A DNA stretch of 64,000 bases, from the NCBI GenBank assembly GCA_963808725.1, contig CAWEGO010000002.1, forward strand, positions 682,001 to 746,000. The letters are read 5' to 3'. Shown here one piece after another: positions 34,141-42,602 of this stretch (its first letter is position 1; the number at the start of each line of letters is the position of its first letter). Position numbers and translations under genes: made by a program. The DNA is from JAHFUA01 sp963808725 (GTDB lineage Bacteria; Acidobacteriota; Terriglobia; Terriglobales; Acidobacteriaceae). The notes beneath the pieces are model-generated. The model saw nothing but the letters and a program-made list of their open reading frames with translations, was not told the origin of the DNA and searched no databases.

Positions 34141-35501
34141 CAATCGCCCGCCTGCGCCTGCCTGGCTTCCGCCGGTTCGACCTTCACGCTGGCAATGCGA
34201 TGCCCGTCCACCTGCAGCACGGTGAAGCGGTTTCCCTGATACTCGAACGACTCGCCGCCCTTGGGGATCCTTTGCAGCCGCGCCATCACAAAGCCGGCCA
34301 GGGTTTCAAAGCCTTCATCGCGCGGCAGCTTGAGTCCCTGCTCGATCTCCAGCTCATGTATGTTCTCGGATCCATCCAGCACGGCCGCGCTGGGGCTGGC
34401 GGCGGCCAGCGACGGCTCTTTGGCGGCGTCGTACTCGTCTTCCATTTCGCCGACGATCTGCCGCAGCACGTCTTCCACGGTCACCACGCCGACGGTCGAG
34501 CCAAACTCGTCCACCACCACCGCCAGGTGGCGCTTGCGTTCCTTGAACTCGACCAGCAGGTCGGCGACCGGCTTGGTTTCCGGCACCACCAGCACGTCGC
34601 GCATGATGTGGCGCAGGCGGGTGCTGCCCGGGCTCAGCGGCGACAGGGATCCGTGCTTCATGCGCAGGTGCAGCAGCCGCACCAGGTCGCGGACGTACAG
34701 CACGCCCACAATGTGCTCCGGACCGCGCTCAGGATCGTAAACGGGGATGCGTGAGTGCTTGGCGTCGACTACCTTGCTGAGAGCTTCGTCGAGCGTCATA
34801 TTGGCGGGCAGGGAGAAGATGTCCGGACGCGGCACCATGATTTCGCGCACCGTCACATTGCCCAGCTCGAGGGCGCGGTGGATCATGTCCTCCTGCACCT
34901 CGGGCAGGATGCCGCCCTGGCGCGCTGAGCTGACGATCAGCTTGAGTTCTTCCGTCGAGTGCACGGCGGCCGGGCGGACCTGCGCCACTCCAAAGACGCG
35001 CAGCACGGCCTGCGCCGAGCGATTCATCAGGTGGAGGAACGGCCGGCTGATGGTGATGAACACGTCCAGCGGCCGGGCCACGGCGATGGCCACGCGCTCC
35101 ACGCGTCCCAGGGCCACCGACTTCGGCACCAACTCGCCCAGCGTGACCAGCAGGTAGGTGATGCTGGCAAACGCCAGCCCAATGCCGATGCCGTGCGCGT
35201 ACAGGGCGGCGTGAGGCACGCTGCCCAGCGCCGCTTGAATCAGGCGGGCGATGGTGGCTTCGCCTACCCAGCCCAGTCCCAGGCTGCACAGCGTCACCCC
35301 AAACTGCACCGCCGCCAGCAAATCCGGCACATTGTGGTGGAGCTTCAGGACAGCGCGGGCGCCGATGCGGCGGGCCGCGACCATCTCCTGGATGCGGGTG
35401 TCGCGGATGTTGATCAGGGCAAATTCAGCCGCGACAAAGAAGGCATTGGCCGCCACCAGCAGGACCACGACAAACACCCGCAGCACGACCAGCGAGAGCA
35501 T
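34140..35501 (-). CDS. CNNM/CorC (hemolysin C-like) transporter
   Basis: 453 residues. DUF21/CNNM membrane domain ~1-190 (AANAFFVAAEFALINIRDTR, LGWVGEATIA, GELVPKSVAL), CBS pair ~205-345 (EIMVPRPDIF, VVDEFGSTVGVVTVEDVLRQIVGEMEDE) and CorC_HlyC domain ~365-445. Family members move or export Mg2+ (and sometimes Co2+). It is the first gene of a transcript with the two ABC permeases, which is an unusual partner. Confidence 0.88.
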   Translation of the reverse strand: MLSLVVLRVFVVVLLVAANAFFVAAEFALINIRDTRIQEMVAARRIGARAVLKLHHNVPDLLAAVQFGVTLCSLGLGWVGEATIARLIQAALGSVPHAALYAHGIGIGLAFASITYLLVTLGELVPKSVALGRVERVAIAVARPLDVFITISRPFLHLMNRSAQAVLRVFGVAQVRPAAVHSTEELKLIVSSARQGGILPEVQEDMIHRALELGNVTVREIMVPRPDIFSLPANMTLDEALSKVVDAKHSRIPVYDPERGPEHIVGVLYVRDLVRLLHLRMKHGSLSPLSPGSTRLRHIMRDVLVVPETKPVADLLVEFKERKRHLAVVVDEFGSTVGVVTVEDVLRQIVGEMEDEYDAAKEPSLAAASPSAAVLDGSENIHELEIEQGLKLPRDEGFETLAGFVMARLQRIPKGGESFEYQGNRFTVLQVDGHRIASVKVEPAEARQAQAGD

Positions 35502-35744
35502 GGAGTGCTGATTTTAGCATTCCCGCGAGGACAGAAAATTGATTCATTGATTCTGGCGCCGCCTGCAGGCCACGCCGGCGAGCGCCTGACCGCGCACCGC
35601 CGGCGGTTTAGGTCGTAGGAGTGCGAGGAGGCGACGTTGGCGATGCTGAGCCCGTTGAGTCGACAAGCCAGCGTGGGTGGCCAGCCTTTTTTTTATCAGG
35701 TTCGCTTTATATTCGCCACATGCTACGATTCTGAGTAGCTGGAT

Positions 35745-36806
35745 TTGCGCGTGATCATCTTCACAGGAAATAACGATGCTGTCTCGTTCACGGATGAAGG
35801 CTCGCCGGACGCCCGTGTGACAGGCGATAAGGTTTGCATTGACGGGCAAGTCAACCGCGACCTTTCTCTGGATTGGTATTACAGGATCATTCAGTTGTTT
35901 CCCGATGTTAAAGGTGAACTAAAGTCGAAAGAGGTCGCCGAAAGATTCAAGAATTTCCCCACCGGGCAACGCACCGCGATTTGGACGGGACTCCGGCGTG
36001 TAAAGATTCACATTGTTGATCCGCGCTGTCACAGACACCGAATCAACAATCTGCTCCGCAACGTCTGGAAGAATGATCAAGCACCCGAGTTGCTCGCCCA
36101 AGATGTGCACCAAGGCCTTCCTTGTGCGAAATACATCGCCGCAAGGTTGCGGGAGATGGTCGCCGATTCCATTTTGAACGATTCAACCGCGATGCGAGTC
36201 CAGTTCCTCGGGCGGGCATTTCTAGATCCTTTCGGTTTAAACGAGCCGCCTGAACCGCTTCGACCGTTCATGGGTTCCCCGAGACCGTCAAGCCCACTGC
36301 TGTCTACGGAGGACTTCAGCAAGCCCAAGAGTCTGATTCGCGATGTTACCTCGTGGTCAGCGAAAGCGTCCGCCGCATTTCATGCTGCATTGGACGCTGC
36401 GACGACTTTCGACGAAGACATACTCTCTACCCGTAGGTTCGCAGACGGGGATTTCTTCCGCCGAAAGATGGCGGCAGAACTGTTGCCAGTTCATGCCTTT
36501 GATGAAGGTAATCAGAAGCACCTCAACCTCCTGGAAGACGTCCGATCAGAGGTTTTTCAGGAACTTGCTGCGCACGATCGTGTCTATGGCCTGATACAGA
36601 ATCGTCGCTGTATTGTCCCGGCTGAGTCTAAAGAATCGTTTTATGTCCAAGCAGCCGACATTGCCGCCGGGATCGCGAGCCACATTTACGCAAGCGAAGG
36701 GCTGGTCGGCGTAATTGATCATTTTGAATATATAACCTACAACGGCGTGCGAGTCTCGCGTGCCGATGCGGAAGAAGAGATGCGCAGGATGGAGATTATG
36801 GACTGA
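35745..36806 (+). CDS. Unassigned accessory protein (353 aa), possible DUF3800-like C terminus
   Basis: I do not recognise the family with confidence. The N terminus reads VIIFTGNNDAVSFTDEGS. The C-terminal third has ESFYVQAADIAAGIASHIY, a helix like the (L/V)QxADxxAG segment of DUF3800 proteins. It starts with TTG (35745) or GTG two codons on. Base composition is lower in G+C than the neighbouring core genes, suggesting transfer. It is followed after 21 bases by a HEPN/AbiU2-like gene in the same direction, so the two form a unit. A link to phage defence is inference. Confidence 0.6.
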   Translation: MRVIIFTGNNDAVSFTDEGSPDARVTGDKVCIDGQVNRDLSLDWYYRIIQLFPDVKGELKSKEVAERFKNFPTGQRTAIWTGLRRVKIHIVDPRCHRHRINNLLRNVWKNDQAPELLAQDVHQGLPCAKYIAARLREMVADSILNDSTAMRVQFLGRAFLDPFGLNEPPEPLRPFMGSPRPSSPLLSTEDFSKPKSLIRDVTSWSAKASAAFHAALDAATTFDEDILSTRRFADGDFFRRKMAAELLPVHAFDEGNQKHLNLLEDVRSEVFQELAAHDRVYGLIQNRRCIVPAESKESFYVQAADIAAGIASHIYASEGLVGVIDHFEYITYNGVRVSRADAEEEMRRMEIMD

Positions 36807-36827
36807 ACCATCTCGAAAGAATCTTCG

Positions 36828-37508
36828 ATGACCAACCCAGAAGCCGAATTTCAGGAAGAGCTACGGACGTTCGACAACGATGTGGATGAAGTGGTCCAGT
36901 GCTTCTACATTTGGCGGACAGTTCACGCCGCCGCCCGCAGAAGCCGAAGAGTCTACGACATGCTGAACCGGAACGCCGGATTCTGGGTCGTGGCGTTGGG
37001 CTCCATTCAAGCCAACTCTCTTATCGTGCTAGGACGAATTTTCGATACGGGCAGGCGAACCCATAATGTCAGGCGGCTTCTCAAACTAGCCGAAGAGAAC
37101 CAAGTGATCTTCTCGAAGGACGCGGTACGGAAACGCAAGAGTAAACATCTCGCGAACGCCAGCCATTTACTGGACGACTACATGAGCAACGTGCAGGACC
37201 CTACCCCCGCCGATTTCAAGCATCTTCGGTCATTCGTAGATGCACGGCGGAAAGTGTACGAGCGTTGCTATAAACAGGTACGGGACAAACGCTACGCACA
37301 TAAGGAGCGAACGAACATCAGCGGCTTCGTTGCTCAGACCAACATCAAAGAACTGGGGCGGCTTGTCACCGATCTAAGCAAGCTGCATCGTGTGCTGTGG
37401 GACTGGCAGCAGAACGGCATGAAGCCTCGCACGAGTCGTTTACGCGGCACTGCTGGCAAAGACATATGTCGAGACACACGCAAGTTTCTGAGGTCTCTCA
37501 TCTCATAG
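36828..37508 (+). CDS. HEPN/AbiU2-like protein (226 aa)
   Basis: All-helical, basic protein. The central part (NRNAGFWVVALGSIQANSLI, then LGRIFDTGRRTHNVRRLLKL) and the C-terminal KQVRDKRYAHKERT resemble AbiU2-type HEPN proteins. The Arg-x(4-6)-His pair in RDKRYAH is the catalytic pattern of HEPN ribonucleases. AbiU2 is known from a lactococcal abortive-infection system. Likely role: RNA-targeting toxin or defence effector. The start has no strong ribosome site; translation may be coupled to the gene upstream. Confidence 0.6.
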   Translation: MTNPEAEFQEELRTFDNDVDEVVQCFYIWRTVHAAARRSRRVYDMLNRNAGFWVVALGSIQANSLIVLGRIFDTGRRTHNVRRLLKLAEENQVIFSKDAVRKRKSKHLANASHLLDDYMSNVQDPTPADFKHLRSFVDARRKVYERCYKQVRDKRYAHKERTNISGFVAQTNIKELGRLVTDLSKLHRVLWDWQQNGMKPRTSRLRGTAGKDICRDTRKFLRSLIS

Positions 37509-37528
37509 CGAGACGGACGGGCGGCCCA

Positions 37529-37551
37529 CTCAAGCCTGGTTTTAGCTTGAG
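37529..37551 (+). terminator. Possible terminator hairpin after the HEPN gene
   Basis: Stem CTCAAGC/GCTTGAG with a 9-base loop, 20 bases after the stop. No U-run follows. Directly beyond is TTTGGGGACAGACGAAACG, a REP-like sequence. Confidence 0.3.
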
Positions 37552-37588
37552 CGGGGAAATTTGGGGACAGACGAAACGCTCCCAGTAG

Positions 37589-37933
37589 CTAGTGTGAATC
37601 GCAACCCAGAGAGAAGCGCAGAGCAGCACACACCTGATTCATTCGTGCGGAACTAAGCTGGGCCACACGTTTCCCCAGGCGCCGTTGCGACACCGTAACT
37701 GCATGGTGCAGGTTCACCGCGCACGGGGACTTCATGCCGTCCTCCTCATTGAGAACGACTTCCGAGGGCACGCCGCGAATGGTGGAAGTGACCGGCGCAA
37801 CCGTGACGGTGGATAAATACGCGAGGGCGCTGTTGCGGGTGAGCACGAGGGCCGGCCGTTTCTTGTCGGGCGCGGCAAACTGGTAGAGCCGAACCTCACC
37901 TCGGGCTATCTGGCCTCGGGCTATTCTTCCGGC
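37589..37933 (-). CDS. MazF/PemK-type endoribonuclease toxin
   Basis: Core MazF features: RGEVRLYQFAAPDKKRPALV near the start, TVAPVTSTIRGVPSEVVL (the RxxPxxV region), GMKSPCAVNLHHAVTVSQRRLG. MazF toxins cut mRNA at short sites. The GTG start at 37933 has GGAGG four bases upstream and overlaps the antitoxin stop by 13 bases, the usual arrangement. The codons just after it show a 15-base tandem duplication (IARGQ IARGE). The ORF extends upstream but would sit inside the antitoxin. Confidence 0.75.
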   Translation of the reverse strand, partial: AGRIARGQIARGEVRLYQFAAPDKKRPALVLTRNSALAYLSTVTVAPVTSTIRGVPSEVVLNEEDGMKSPCAVNLHHAVTVSQRRLGKRVAQLSSARMNQVCAALRFSLGCDSH

Positions 37934-38154
37934 CACGCCGCCTCCGATTCCCAACCCCGCGCTTCCGCGCCGGCTTGCGACTGTCGCGAGTAGCCCTGGC
38001 GGTCGCGCTCTTCACGGGCTCGCAGTTCCAACCGGCGGAGATGTTCCCGCAGGGCGTCGCGCACCAGAGCGGAGCGGTTCCGCCGAGTGCGCTTCGCGGC
38101 TTGGTCGGCGGCGTGTAACAGCTTTTTATCCAGCACGATTTGAACGATTTGCAT
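37921..38154 (-). CDS. Ribbon-helix-helix antitoxin (MazE-like partner)
   Basis: 77 residues. N-terminal beta strand QIVQIVLDKKLLHAAD and helices AKRTRRNRSALVRDALREHL form a ribbon-helix-helix DNA-binding domain. The acidic C-terminal tail (GWESEAAWPEE) would bind the toxin. It precedes and overlaps the toxin gene. A perfect palindrome and a good promoter lie directly upstream, fitting autorepression. Confidence 0.75.
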   Translation of the reverse strand: MQIVQIVLDKKLLHAADQAAKRTRRNRSALVRDALREHLRRLELRAREERDRQGYSRQSQAGAEARGWESEAAWPEE

Positions 38155-38155
38155 A

Positions 38156-38173
38156 TGTGGAATCTATTCCACA
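38156..38173. promoter_or_regulatory. Palindromic operator of the toxin-antitoxin module
   Basis: Perfect inverted repeat TGTGGAAT-CT-ATTCCACA immediately before the antitoxin ATG. A further half-site, TGTGGAGT (reverse strand, 38178-38185), lies between the promoter boxes. Ribbon-helix-helix dimers commonly bind such repeats. Confidence 0.6.
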
Positions 38174-38200
38174 GTATACTCCACATAGAAGACATTTCAA
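38173..38200 (-). promoter_or_regulatory. Promoter of the toxin-antitoxin module
   Basis: TTGAAA (-35, 38195-38200), 16-base spacer, TATACT (-10, 38173-38178), reading on the minus strand. The ATG follows about 20 bases later, so the transcript leader is very short and overlaps the palindromic operator. Confidence 0.6.
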
Positions 38201-38224
38201 AGCAAACTGTTACACGCTGGATGC

Positions 38225-38259
38225 CCCACTTCTCCCCGGTTTTTGGGGGGAGAAGTGGG
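38225..38259. repeat. Strong hairpin CCCACTTCTCCCC / GGGGAGAAGTGGG
   Basis: A perfect 13-bp stem with a 9-base loop in the gap between the antitoxin and the TIGR01777 gene. No T-run on either side, so it looks like a repeat or MITE remnant rather than a terminator. The rest of the gap (38260-38557) shows no gene. Confidence 0.5.
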
Positions 38260-38557
38260 CTGGCCTGCAACCTGGCCTGGGCCCCTTCTACCTTGTACTG
38301 GGACAGCGGATAGGGCTGGCGACGCCCGGATCGCAGAGTGCAGTCTGGAACTACGTTCGTGTCGCTCGCCGGCATCCCATCTGTCTGGATTAGCTCTTCT
38401 GTGAACGACGGCGGTGAACTCTATCACGACTAAACGCCGCGAGGGCCACCGCCGCATTAGAGCCAATAGAACTGCTGCGCCGGATTTTGCCGTTATACTA
38501 GCAATCACTGCGGTCAAGATGTTCCTCGAAAAATAGGAGACAGAGCCAGCCACGTTT

Positions 38558-39421
38558 CTACAGGATGGCTTCCAGCGCGGGCTTGAGCTCAGGGTGGCGG
38601 AAGCGGAAGCCGCTGGCCACGAGTTTTCCGCAATCCACGCGCTGGCTGCCCAACAGCAGCGCTTCGCCCATCTCGCCGAACATCAGCCGGACCATGAATG
38701 CAGGGAGCGGAAAGATTGTCGGCCGGTGCAGCGCCTGGCCCAGCGCGCGGGTAAATTGCGCATTGGTCACCGGGTTGGGCGCGACGGTGTTCACCGGACC
38801 GCGCAGCGAATCGGTCGCCAGAGCATGTTGAATGACGCCGACCAGGTCGTCGAGCGTGATCCAACTCATCCACTGGCGCCCGCTGCCGATGCGTCCGCCG
38901 ACGCCCATGCGGAATGGAGTCAGCATTCGCCCCAGCGCGCCGTCGCGCGGGCTGAGCACCACGCCCATTCTGAGCGACACGACACGAATGCCGGCCCAAG
39001 CTGCGGGCTCGGTTGCGGATTCCCATTGCTGGCAGACCTGGGCGAGAAAGTCGGAGCGGTGCGCGCTTTCCTCGCGCAAGACTTCATCGCCGCAGTCGCC
39101 ATAGATTCCAATCGCCGAGGCGCACACCATGACCTTGGGCGGCCGGCTCGTCCGCGCCAGAGCCGTAGCCAGCGCGCTGGTTCCCTGCACCCGGCTGTCG
39201 CGGATACCCGCCTTCTTCGCTGCGGTCCAGCGCCCGGCAATGCTTTCTCCGGCGAGGTGGACCACCGCGTCGAAGCCCTCGGGTGCCCCGGAATCTAATC
39301 TGATCTCATTCGCCGCCGGAGTGCGTCGGACCAGCCGGACAACCGCGTGTCCGGCGCCCTCCAGCGCCGCCACTAGCGCCGAGCCGACCAGCCCCGACGA
39401 ACCACTGACCAGAACCTGCAT
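38558..39421 (-). CDS. TIGR01777 family NAD-dependent epimerase (YfcH-like)
   Basis: 287 residues. The Rossmann motif is GSSGLVGSALVAALEGAGH. VVHLAGESIAGRWT is the family hallmark, as is ASAIGIYGDCGDE (extended-SDR Tyr region). The C-terminal DUF1731-like part contains RPTIFPLPAFMVRLMFGEMGEALLLGSQRV. Substrate unknown. Start at ATG 39421; the ORF extends to an in-frame TTG two codons earlier. Confidence 0.87.
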   Translation of the reverse strand: MQVLVSGSSGLVGSALVAALEGAGHAVVRLVRRTPAANEIRLDSGAPEGFDAVVHLAGESIAGRWTAAKKAGIRDSRVQGTSALATALARTSRPPKVMVCASAIGIYGDCGDEVLREESAHRSDFLAQVCQQWESATEPAAWAGIRVVSLRMGVVLSPRDGALGRMLTPFRMGVGGRIGSGRQWMSWITLDDLVGVIQHALATDSLRGPVNTVAPNPVTNAQFTRALGQALHRPTIFPLPAFMVRLMFGEMGEALLLGSQRVDCGKLVASGFRFRHPELKPALEAIL

Positions 39422-39642
39422 CGGCAAGATTGTACCTGCATTACTCCCGAGACCTCAGAAGGCCCTTCCCAAGCGAGACCAGTTTCTGAAAATGGAACAC
39501 GGTTGGTCATAGGTAGCGTGTGATGGCCATCACTAAAAATAGCCCAAGTGTTTGAAATCAATGGAGATCACATCTTTTTTGTGTGGCCGGATCGCAACTC
39601 GCTCATCCTAAAAGCTTTCTGTCGAGGCAGGCACGTGACCCG

Positions 39643-39660
39643 TGTTCTGAATTCAGAACA
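39643..39660. promoter_or_regulatory. 18-bp perfect palindrome, candidate operator
   Basis: TGTTCTGAATTCAGAACA is fully self-complementary and lies 15 bases upstream of a -35 box. Position fits an activator or repressor site for the pilB-like transcript. The binding protein is unknown. Confidence 0.5.
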
Positions 39661-39675
39661 ACTTCTCAAAATTCC

Positions 39676-39703
39676 TTGACGCATCCAGAGGGCGCCCTAT
39701 TCT
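39676..39703 (+). promoter_or_regulatory. Promoter of the PilB/PilZ operon
   Basis: TTGACG (39676-39681), 16-base spacer, TATTCT (39698-39703), matching sigma-70 consensus at nine of twelve positions or better. About 290 bases upstream of the first codon. Confidence 0.5.
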
Positions 39704-39999
39704 TTCGCGCGTCTCCTGCGGCCCTGACCCGAATTGCGTCGGTCCCCTCCGTTCCCGAGTCATGCCGAACGGCAATGCTTGGGTGGCTGGCATACCGATT
39801 TTCCTAGGGCGGAATCAGGCTCCCGCCTGATCAACGCAACGGCCCCCAAGAAACGTGAGTCCAACTTGAGTCCGAATGCTGCCTAACCCGCTGTCCCCCG
39901 GCGACCCGCGAAGCATCAAGTCCAGCAACAGTTACGGGCACCCGAGACACTTCGGTAACGTGCGGGAGCAGAGAGTCCCGTACTAGACTCAGGTTCCAC

Positions 40000-41889
40000 A
40001 TGCCCAGAAAGAAACAATTAGGCACCCTGCTGCGGGAGCGGAAACACATTTCCGAGAGCGCCCTGGAGCATGCCCTGGAAGAGCAGAAATATAAGCTCGC
40101 GATGTTGGGGGAGATTCTGCTGGCGAGCGGTAAGGTGGCCAAGCCGGATCTGATCGCGGCCCTGGAAGAGGTCAGCGGCGTCCACTACCTGGACCTGGAG
40201 AGCACCCCGGTCGATCCTGAACTGCTCGAACGGTTGCCGCGAGAGACCGCCGAGCGGCACTGCGTCATCCCGGTTTCGCGGCACGAGGCCAAGGTACGGG
40301 TCGCCATGTCGCGGCCGCAGGATCTGGCGGTGGTGGACGAACTTCGTTTCCGGCTGGGCGCCGATATCGAGCCTCGCTTGGCCTTCCGCGAGGAGATCCT
40401 GACGGCCATCGCCAAATATTATTCCCCGCACGCGGGCGAGGAGGGGCCCTTCAGCGCCGCGATAGAACTGGCGGACCGCCTGGACCCGGAATCGATCGAA
40501 TTCTTCACGGCGTCGCAAAGCGAGCGCCACGAGGAAGCCATCCGTGAGTTTCAGAAGGAACTGCGCGGCAAGCGCACGCCCGCGGTGCATCTGGTTTCGG
40601 CGATTCTGTCCGCCGCCGCGGGCAAAGACGCCAGTGATGTTCATATCGAACAACAGGCCACAGGATCGCTGATCCGCATCCGCGTGGATGGTCTGCTGCG
40701 CGAGCTGGCCCAGGTCCCGCTGGAATTGCGCACCTCGCTGGTCTCCCGGATCAAGATCCTGTGTGACATGGACATCGCCGAGCGGCGCGTCCCCCAGGAT
40801 GGACGCCTGCTGGCCCGGATCGGCAAAACCCACTACGACTTGCGGGTTTCTACCCTCCCCACCCAGTATGGGGAGAAGGTCACCATCCGGCTGCTGGATC
40901 CCTCTTCGGCGCGGGTCAGCTTCCAGGACCTGGGGCTCGGCCCAGAGCACGCCGCTACTTTGGGCAGCGTCCTGAAGCAGCCCCAGGGGATGATCCTGGT
41001 CACCGGACCCACCGGATCGGGCAAGAGCACCACCCTGTATGCCGCCTTGCACCGGCTTCGCTCTCCCATGATCAGCATTCTCACCATCGAAGACCCCGTG
41101 GAATACATGATGGAGGGCGTCAACCAGGTGCAGGTGAATCCTCGCGTGGGACGCACCTTCGCCGGTTGCCTGCGTTCCATGCTGCGCCAGGACCCCAACG
41201 TCATCATGCTGGGAGAGATTCGCGACAGCGAGACCGCCGAGATCGCCATGGAAGTGTCGCAGACCGGGCACCTAGTCCTCTCCACCCTGCACACCAACGA
41301 CAGCATCGGCGCCATTACCCGGCTGTTGGACCTGAAGATACCCGCCTTCCTGCTCACCTCCTCGCTCACCGCCATCATCGCTCAACGGCTGGTGCGAAAG
41401 CTCTGCCACTGCAAGCGTAAGGAACGGATGCCGGCGCACAAGAGCGCCGAACTGGCCGCCGCCGGGGTGCTTCAACCACCCGAGCATCTTTATCGGCCAG
41501 TGGGATGCAAGGAATGCGATCAGAGCGGATACCGCGGCCGTATCGGAGTTTATGAAATGCTGGTGTTGGACGAGGTCATCAAGAATGCGATTGCCTCCGG
41601 CTCGCGCGACGACCAGATCCGCTCCCTGGCCCGCAGCCTGGGCATGAAGTTCATGGATCAAGACGCCCTAGACAAGGTGACGGAGGGCGTCACCACCCTG
41701 GAAGAAGTGATGCGCGTGGTCCCGTTTGAGGAGGTAAGCAGCGCCAGCCGCTGCGTCGAGTGCCGCAAGAACCTGGTGGCGGAGTTCGCCTTTTGTCCCT
41801 ACTGCGGCACCGCCGCGGCCCGCAACAAGCTCCGCACTCAATACGTCAAGGCCAGCACTTCGCCGGTCACGGAAGAGGAGTTCCAATGA
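40000..41889 (+). CDS. PilB/GspE-type secretion ATPase with MshEN domain and C-terminal zinc ribbon
   Basis: 629 residues. Residues ~5-75 form an MshEN-type domain (LGTLLRERKHISESALEHAL, then LGEILLASGKVAKPDLI), a known c-di-GMP binding module. The ATPase core has Walker A GPTGSGKSTT near 337, Asp box, Walker B MLGEIRDSETAEIAM, and the tetra-cysteine CHC...GCKECDQSGYRGR. Beyond the usual end is an extra two-CxxC ribbon (CVEC...CPYC near 584-606). It would power a type IV pilus or type II secretion machine. No pilus genes are adjacent. The downstream PilZ gene overlaps by four bases. Confidence 0.88.
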   Translation: MPRKKQLGTLLRERKHISESALEHALEEQKYKLAMLGEILLASGKVAKPDLIAALEEVSGVHYLDLESTPVDPELLERLPRETAERHCVIPVSRHEAKVRVAMSRPQDLAVVDELRFRLGADIEPRLAFREEILTAIAKYYSPHAGEEGPFSAAIELADRLDPESIEFFTASQSERHEEAIREFQKELRGKRTPAVHLVSAILSAAAGKDASDVHIEQQATGSLIRIRVDGLLRELAQVPLELRTSLVSRIKILCDMDIAERRVPQDGRLLARIGKTHYDLRVSTLPTQYGEKVTIRLLDPSSARVSFQDLGLGPEHAATLGSVLKQPQGMILVTGPTGSGKSTTLYAALHRLRSPMISILTIEDPVEYMMEGVNQVQVNPRVGRTFAGCLRSMLRQDPNVIMLGEIRDSETAEIAMEVSQTGHLVLSTLHTNDSIGAITRLLDLKIPAFLLTSSLTAIIAQRLVRKLCHCKRKERMPAHKSAELAAAGVLQPPEHLYRPVGCKECDQSGYRGRIGVYEMLVLDEVIKNAIASGSRDDQIRSLARSLGMKFMDQDALDKVTEGVTTLEEVMRVVPFEEVSSASRCVECRKNLVAEFAFCPYCGTAAARNKLRTQYVKASTSPVTEEEFQ

Positions 41890-42239
41890 GCCGCGCACGC
41901 CGAGTTGCCCTTGCTCCGCCACGACTGGCCCAGCGTTTTGCTCACTACCGCGAGTTGTCGATTGTTTATGAGGGTACCAGCCTCGACATCCCGGTGCGCG
42001 CGCCGGATATCAGTACCCGCGGAATGTTCATCAATACGGCACATAAGTTTCCTGAAGGCGCGGTGCTGCGGATCTGCTTCCGGTTGTCACGCACGAATTG
42101 CGTGGTGACGGCGCGTGGAGAAGTCCGCTACTGCCTCCCGGGAGTGGGCATTGGCGTGGAATTCATCGGATTGCCCGAAGACGCCCAGCAGGCCATCGAG
42201 GAAGAGGCAGCCGGCGCGGCCTCGGAAGGCCGCCGCTGA
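41886..42239 (+). CDS. PilZ-domain protein
   Basis: 117 residues. ATGA overlap with the ATPase gene indicates translational coupling. The PilZ pattern is present: RAPDISTRGMFINTAHKF (D-x-S-x-x-G), LRICFRL and GEVRYCLPGVGIGVEFIGL. The N-terminal RxxxR would be RAPPRLAQRF-like basic sequence, weakly matched. Together with the MshEN domain it points to c-di-GMP control of the secretion ATPase. Confidence 0.78.
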   Translation: MSRARRVALAPPRLAQRFAHYRELSIVYEGTSLDIPVRAPDISTRGMFINTAHKFPEGAVLRICFRLSRTNCVVTARGEVRYCLPGVGIGVEFIGLPEDAQQAIEEEAAGAASEGRR

Positions 42240-42350
42240 AGCACGTTCCTTCGAACGGCTCTAAACGACAGAATGGCGCCGGAGTTGAGAACCAGGCGGG
42301 GAAAAAATTGCGGAAGTATGTACTTTACAACCTGAGGCGATTTCGCCAGA

Positions 42351-42602
42351 TTACCGGGTAACCCGCCGCAATCTCATGTCGCCGGGCAAAGCCTCCAATT
42401 GATCTGCCGAAAACGAACCCCATGATGCCTTGCTGAATTCAATCAGCGGCGGAAGACCCGGCCATGATTCCTCCAACAAAAGGCCACCGTATGTTTTGTC
42501 TGGTTCCAACGTGTGAGCATCACGGCTCAACACTCCGTCTGCTGTGAGTTCATTGGTTGCCATGAAAACTTCGCCAGTTTTCTTTACCTTCGCTGTGAAC
42601 AT
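42351..42602 (-). CDS. Small hypothetical protein (83 aa)
   Basis: Soluble, no recognised family. AAGGAAA precedes the ATG by six or seven bases. The middle part (HTLEPDKTYGGLLLEESW) and the C terminus (GDMRLRRVTR) show no catalytic motif. At the edge of the accessory region. Confidence 0.4.
   Translation of the reverse strand: MFTAKVKKTGEVFMATNELTADGVLSRDAHTLEPDKTYGGLLLEESWPGLPPLIEFSKASWGSFSADQLEALPGDMRLRRVTR

Larger units (their letters stand above)
39428..39999. other. Gene-free regulatory region upstream of the PilB-like gene
   Basis: No coding signal. It contains an 18-bp perfect palindrome (39643-39660) and a good sigma-70-type promoter (39676-39703), listed separately. These are followed by a ~296-base leader with a stem ATCAGGC/GCCTGAT (near 39816-39833). 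The long leader is unusual. Confidence 0.5.
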
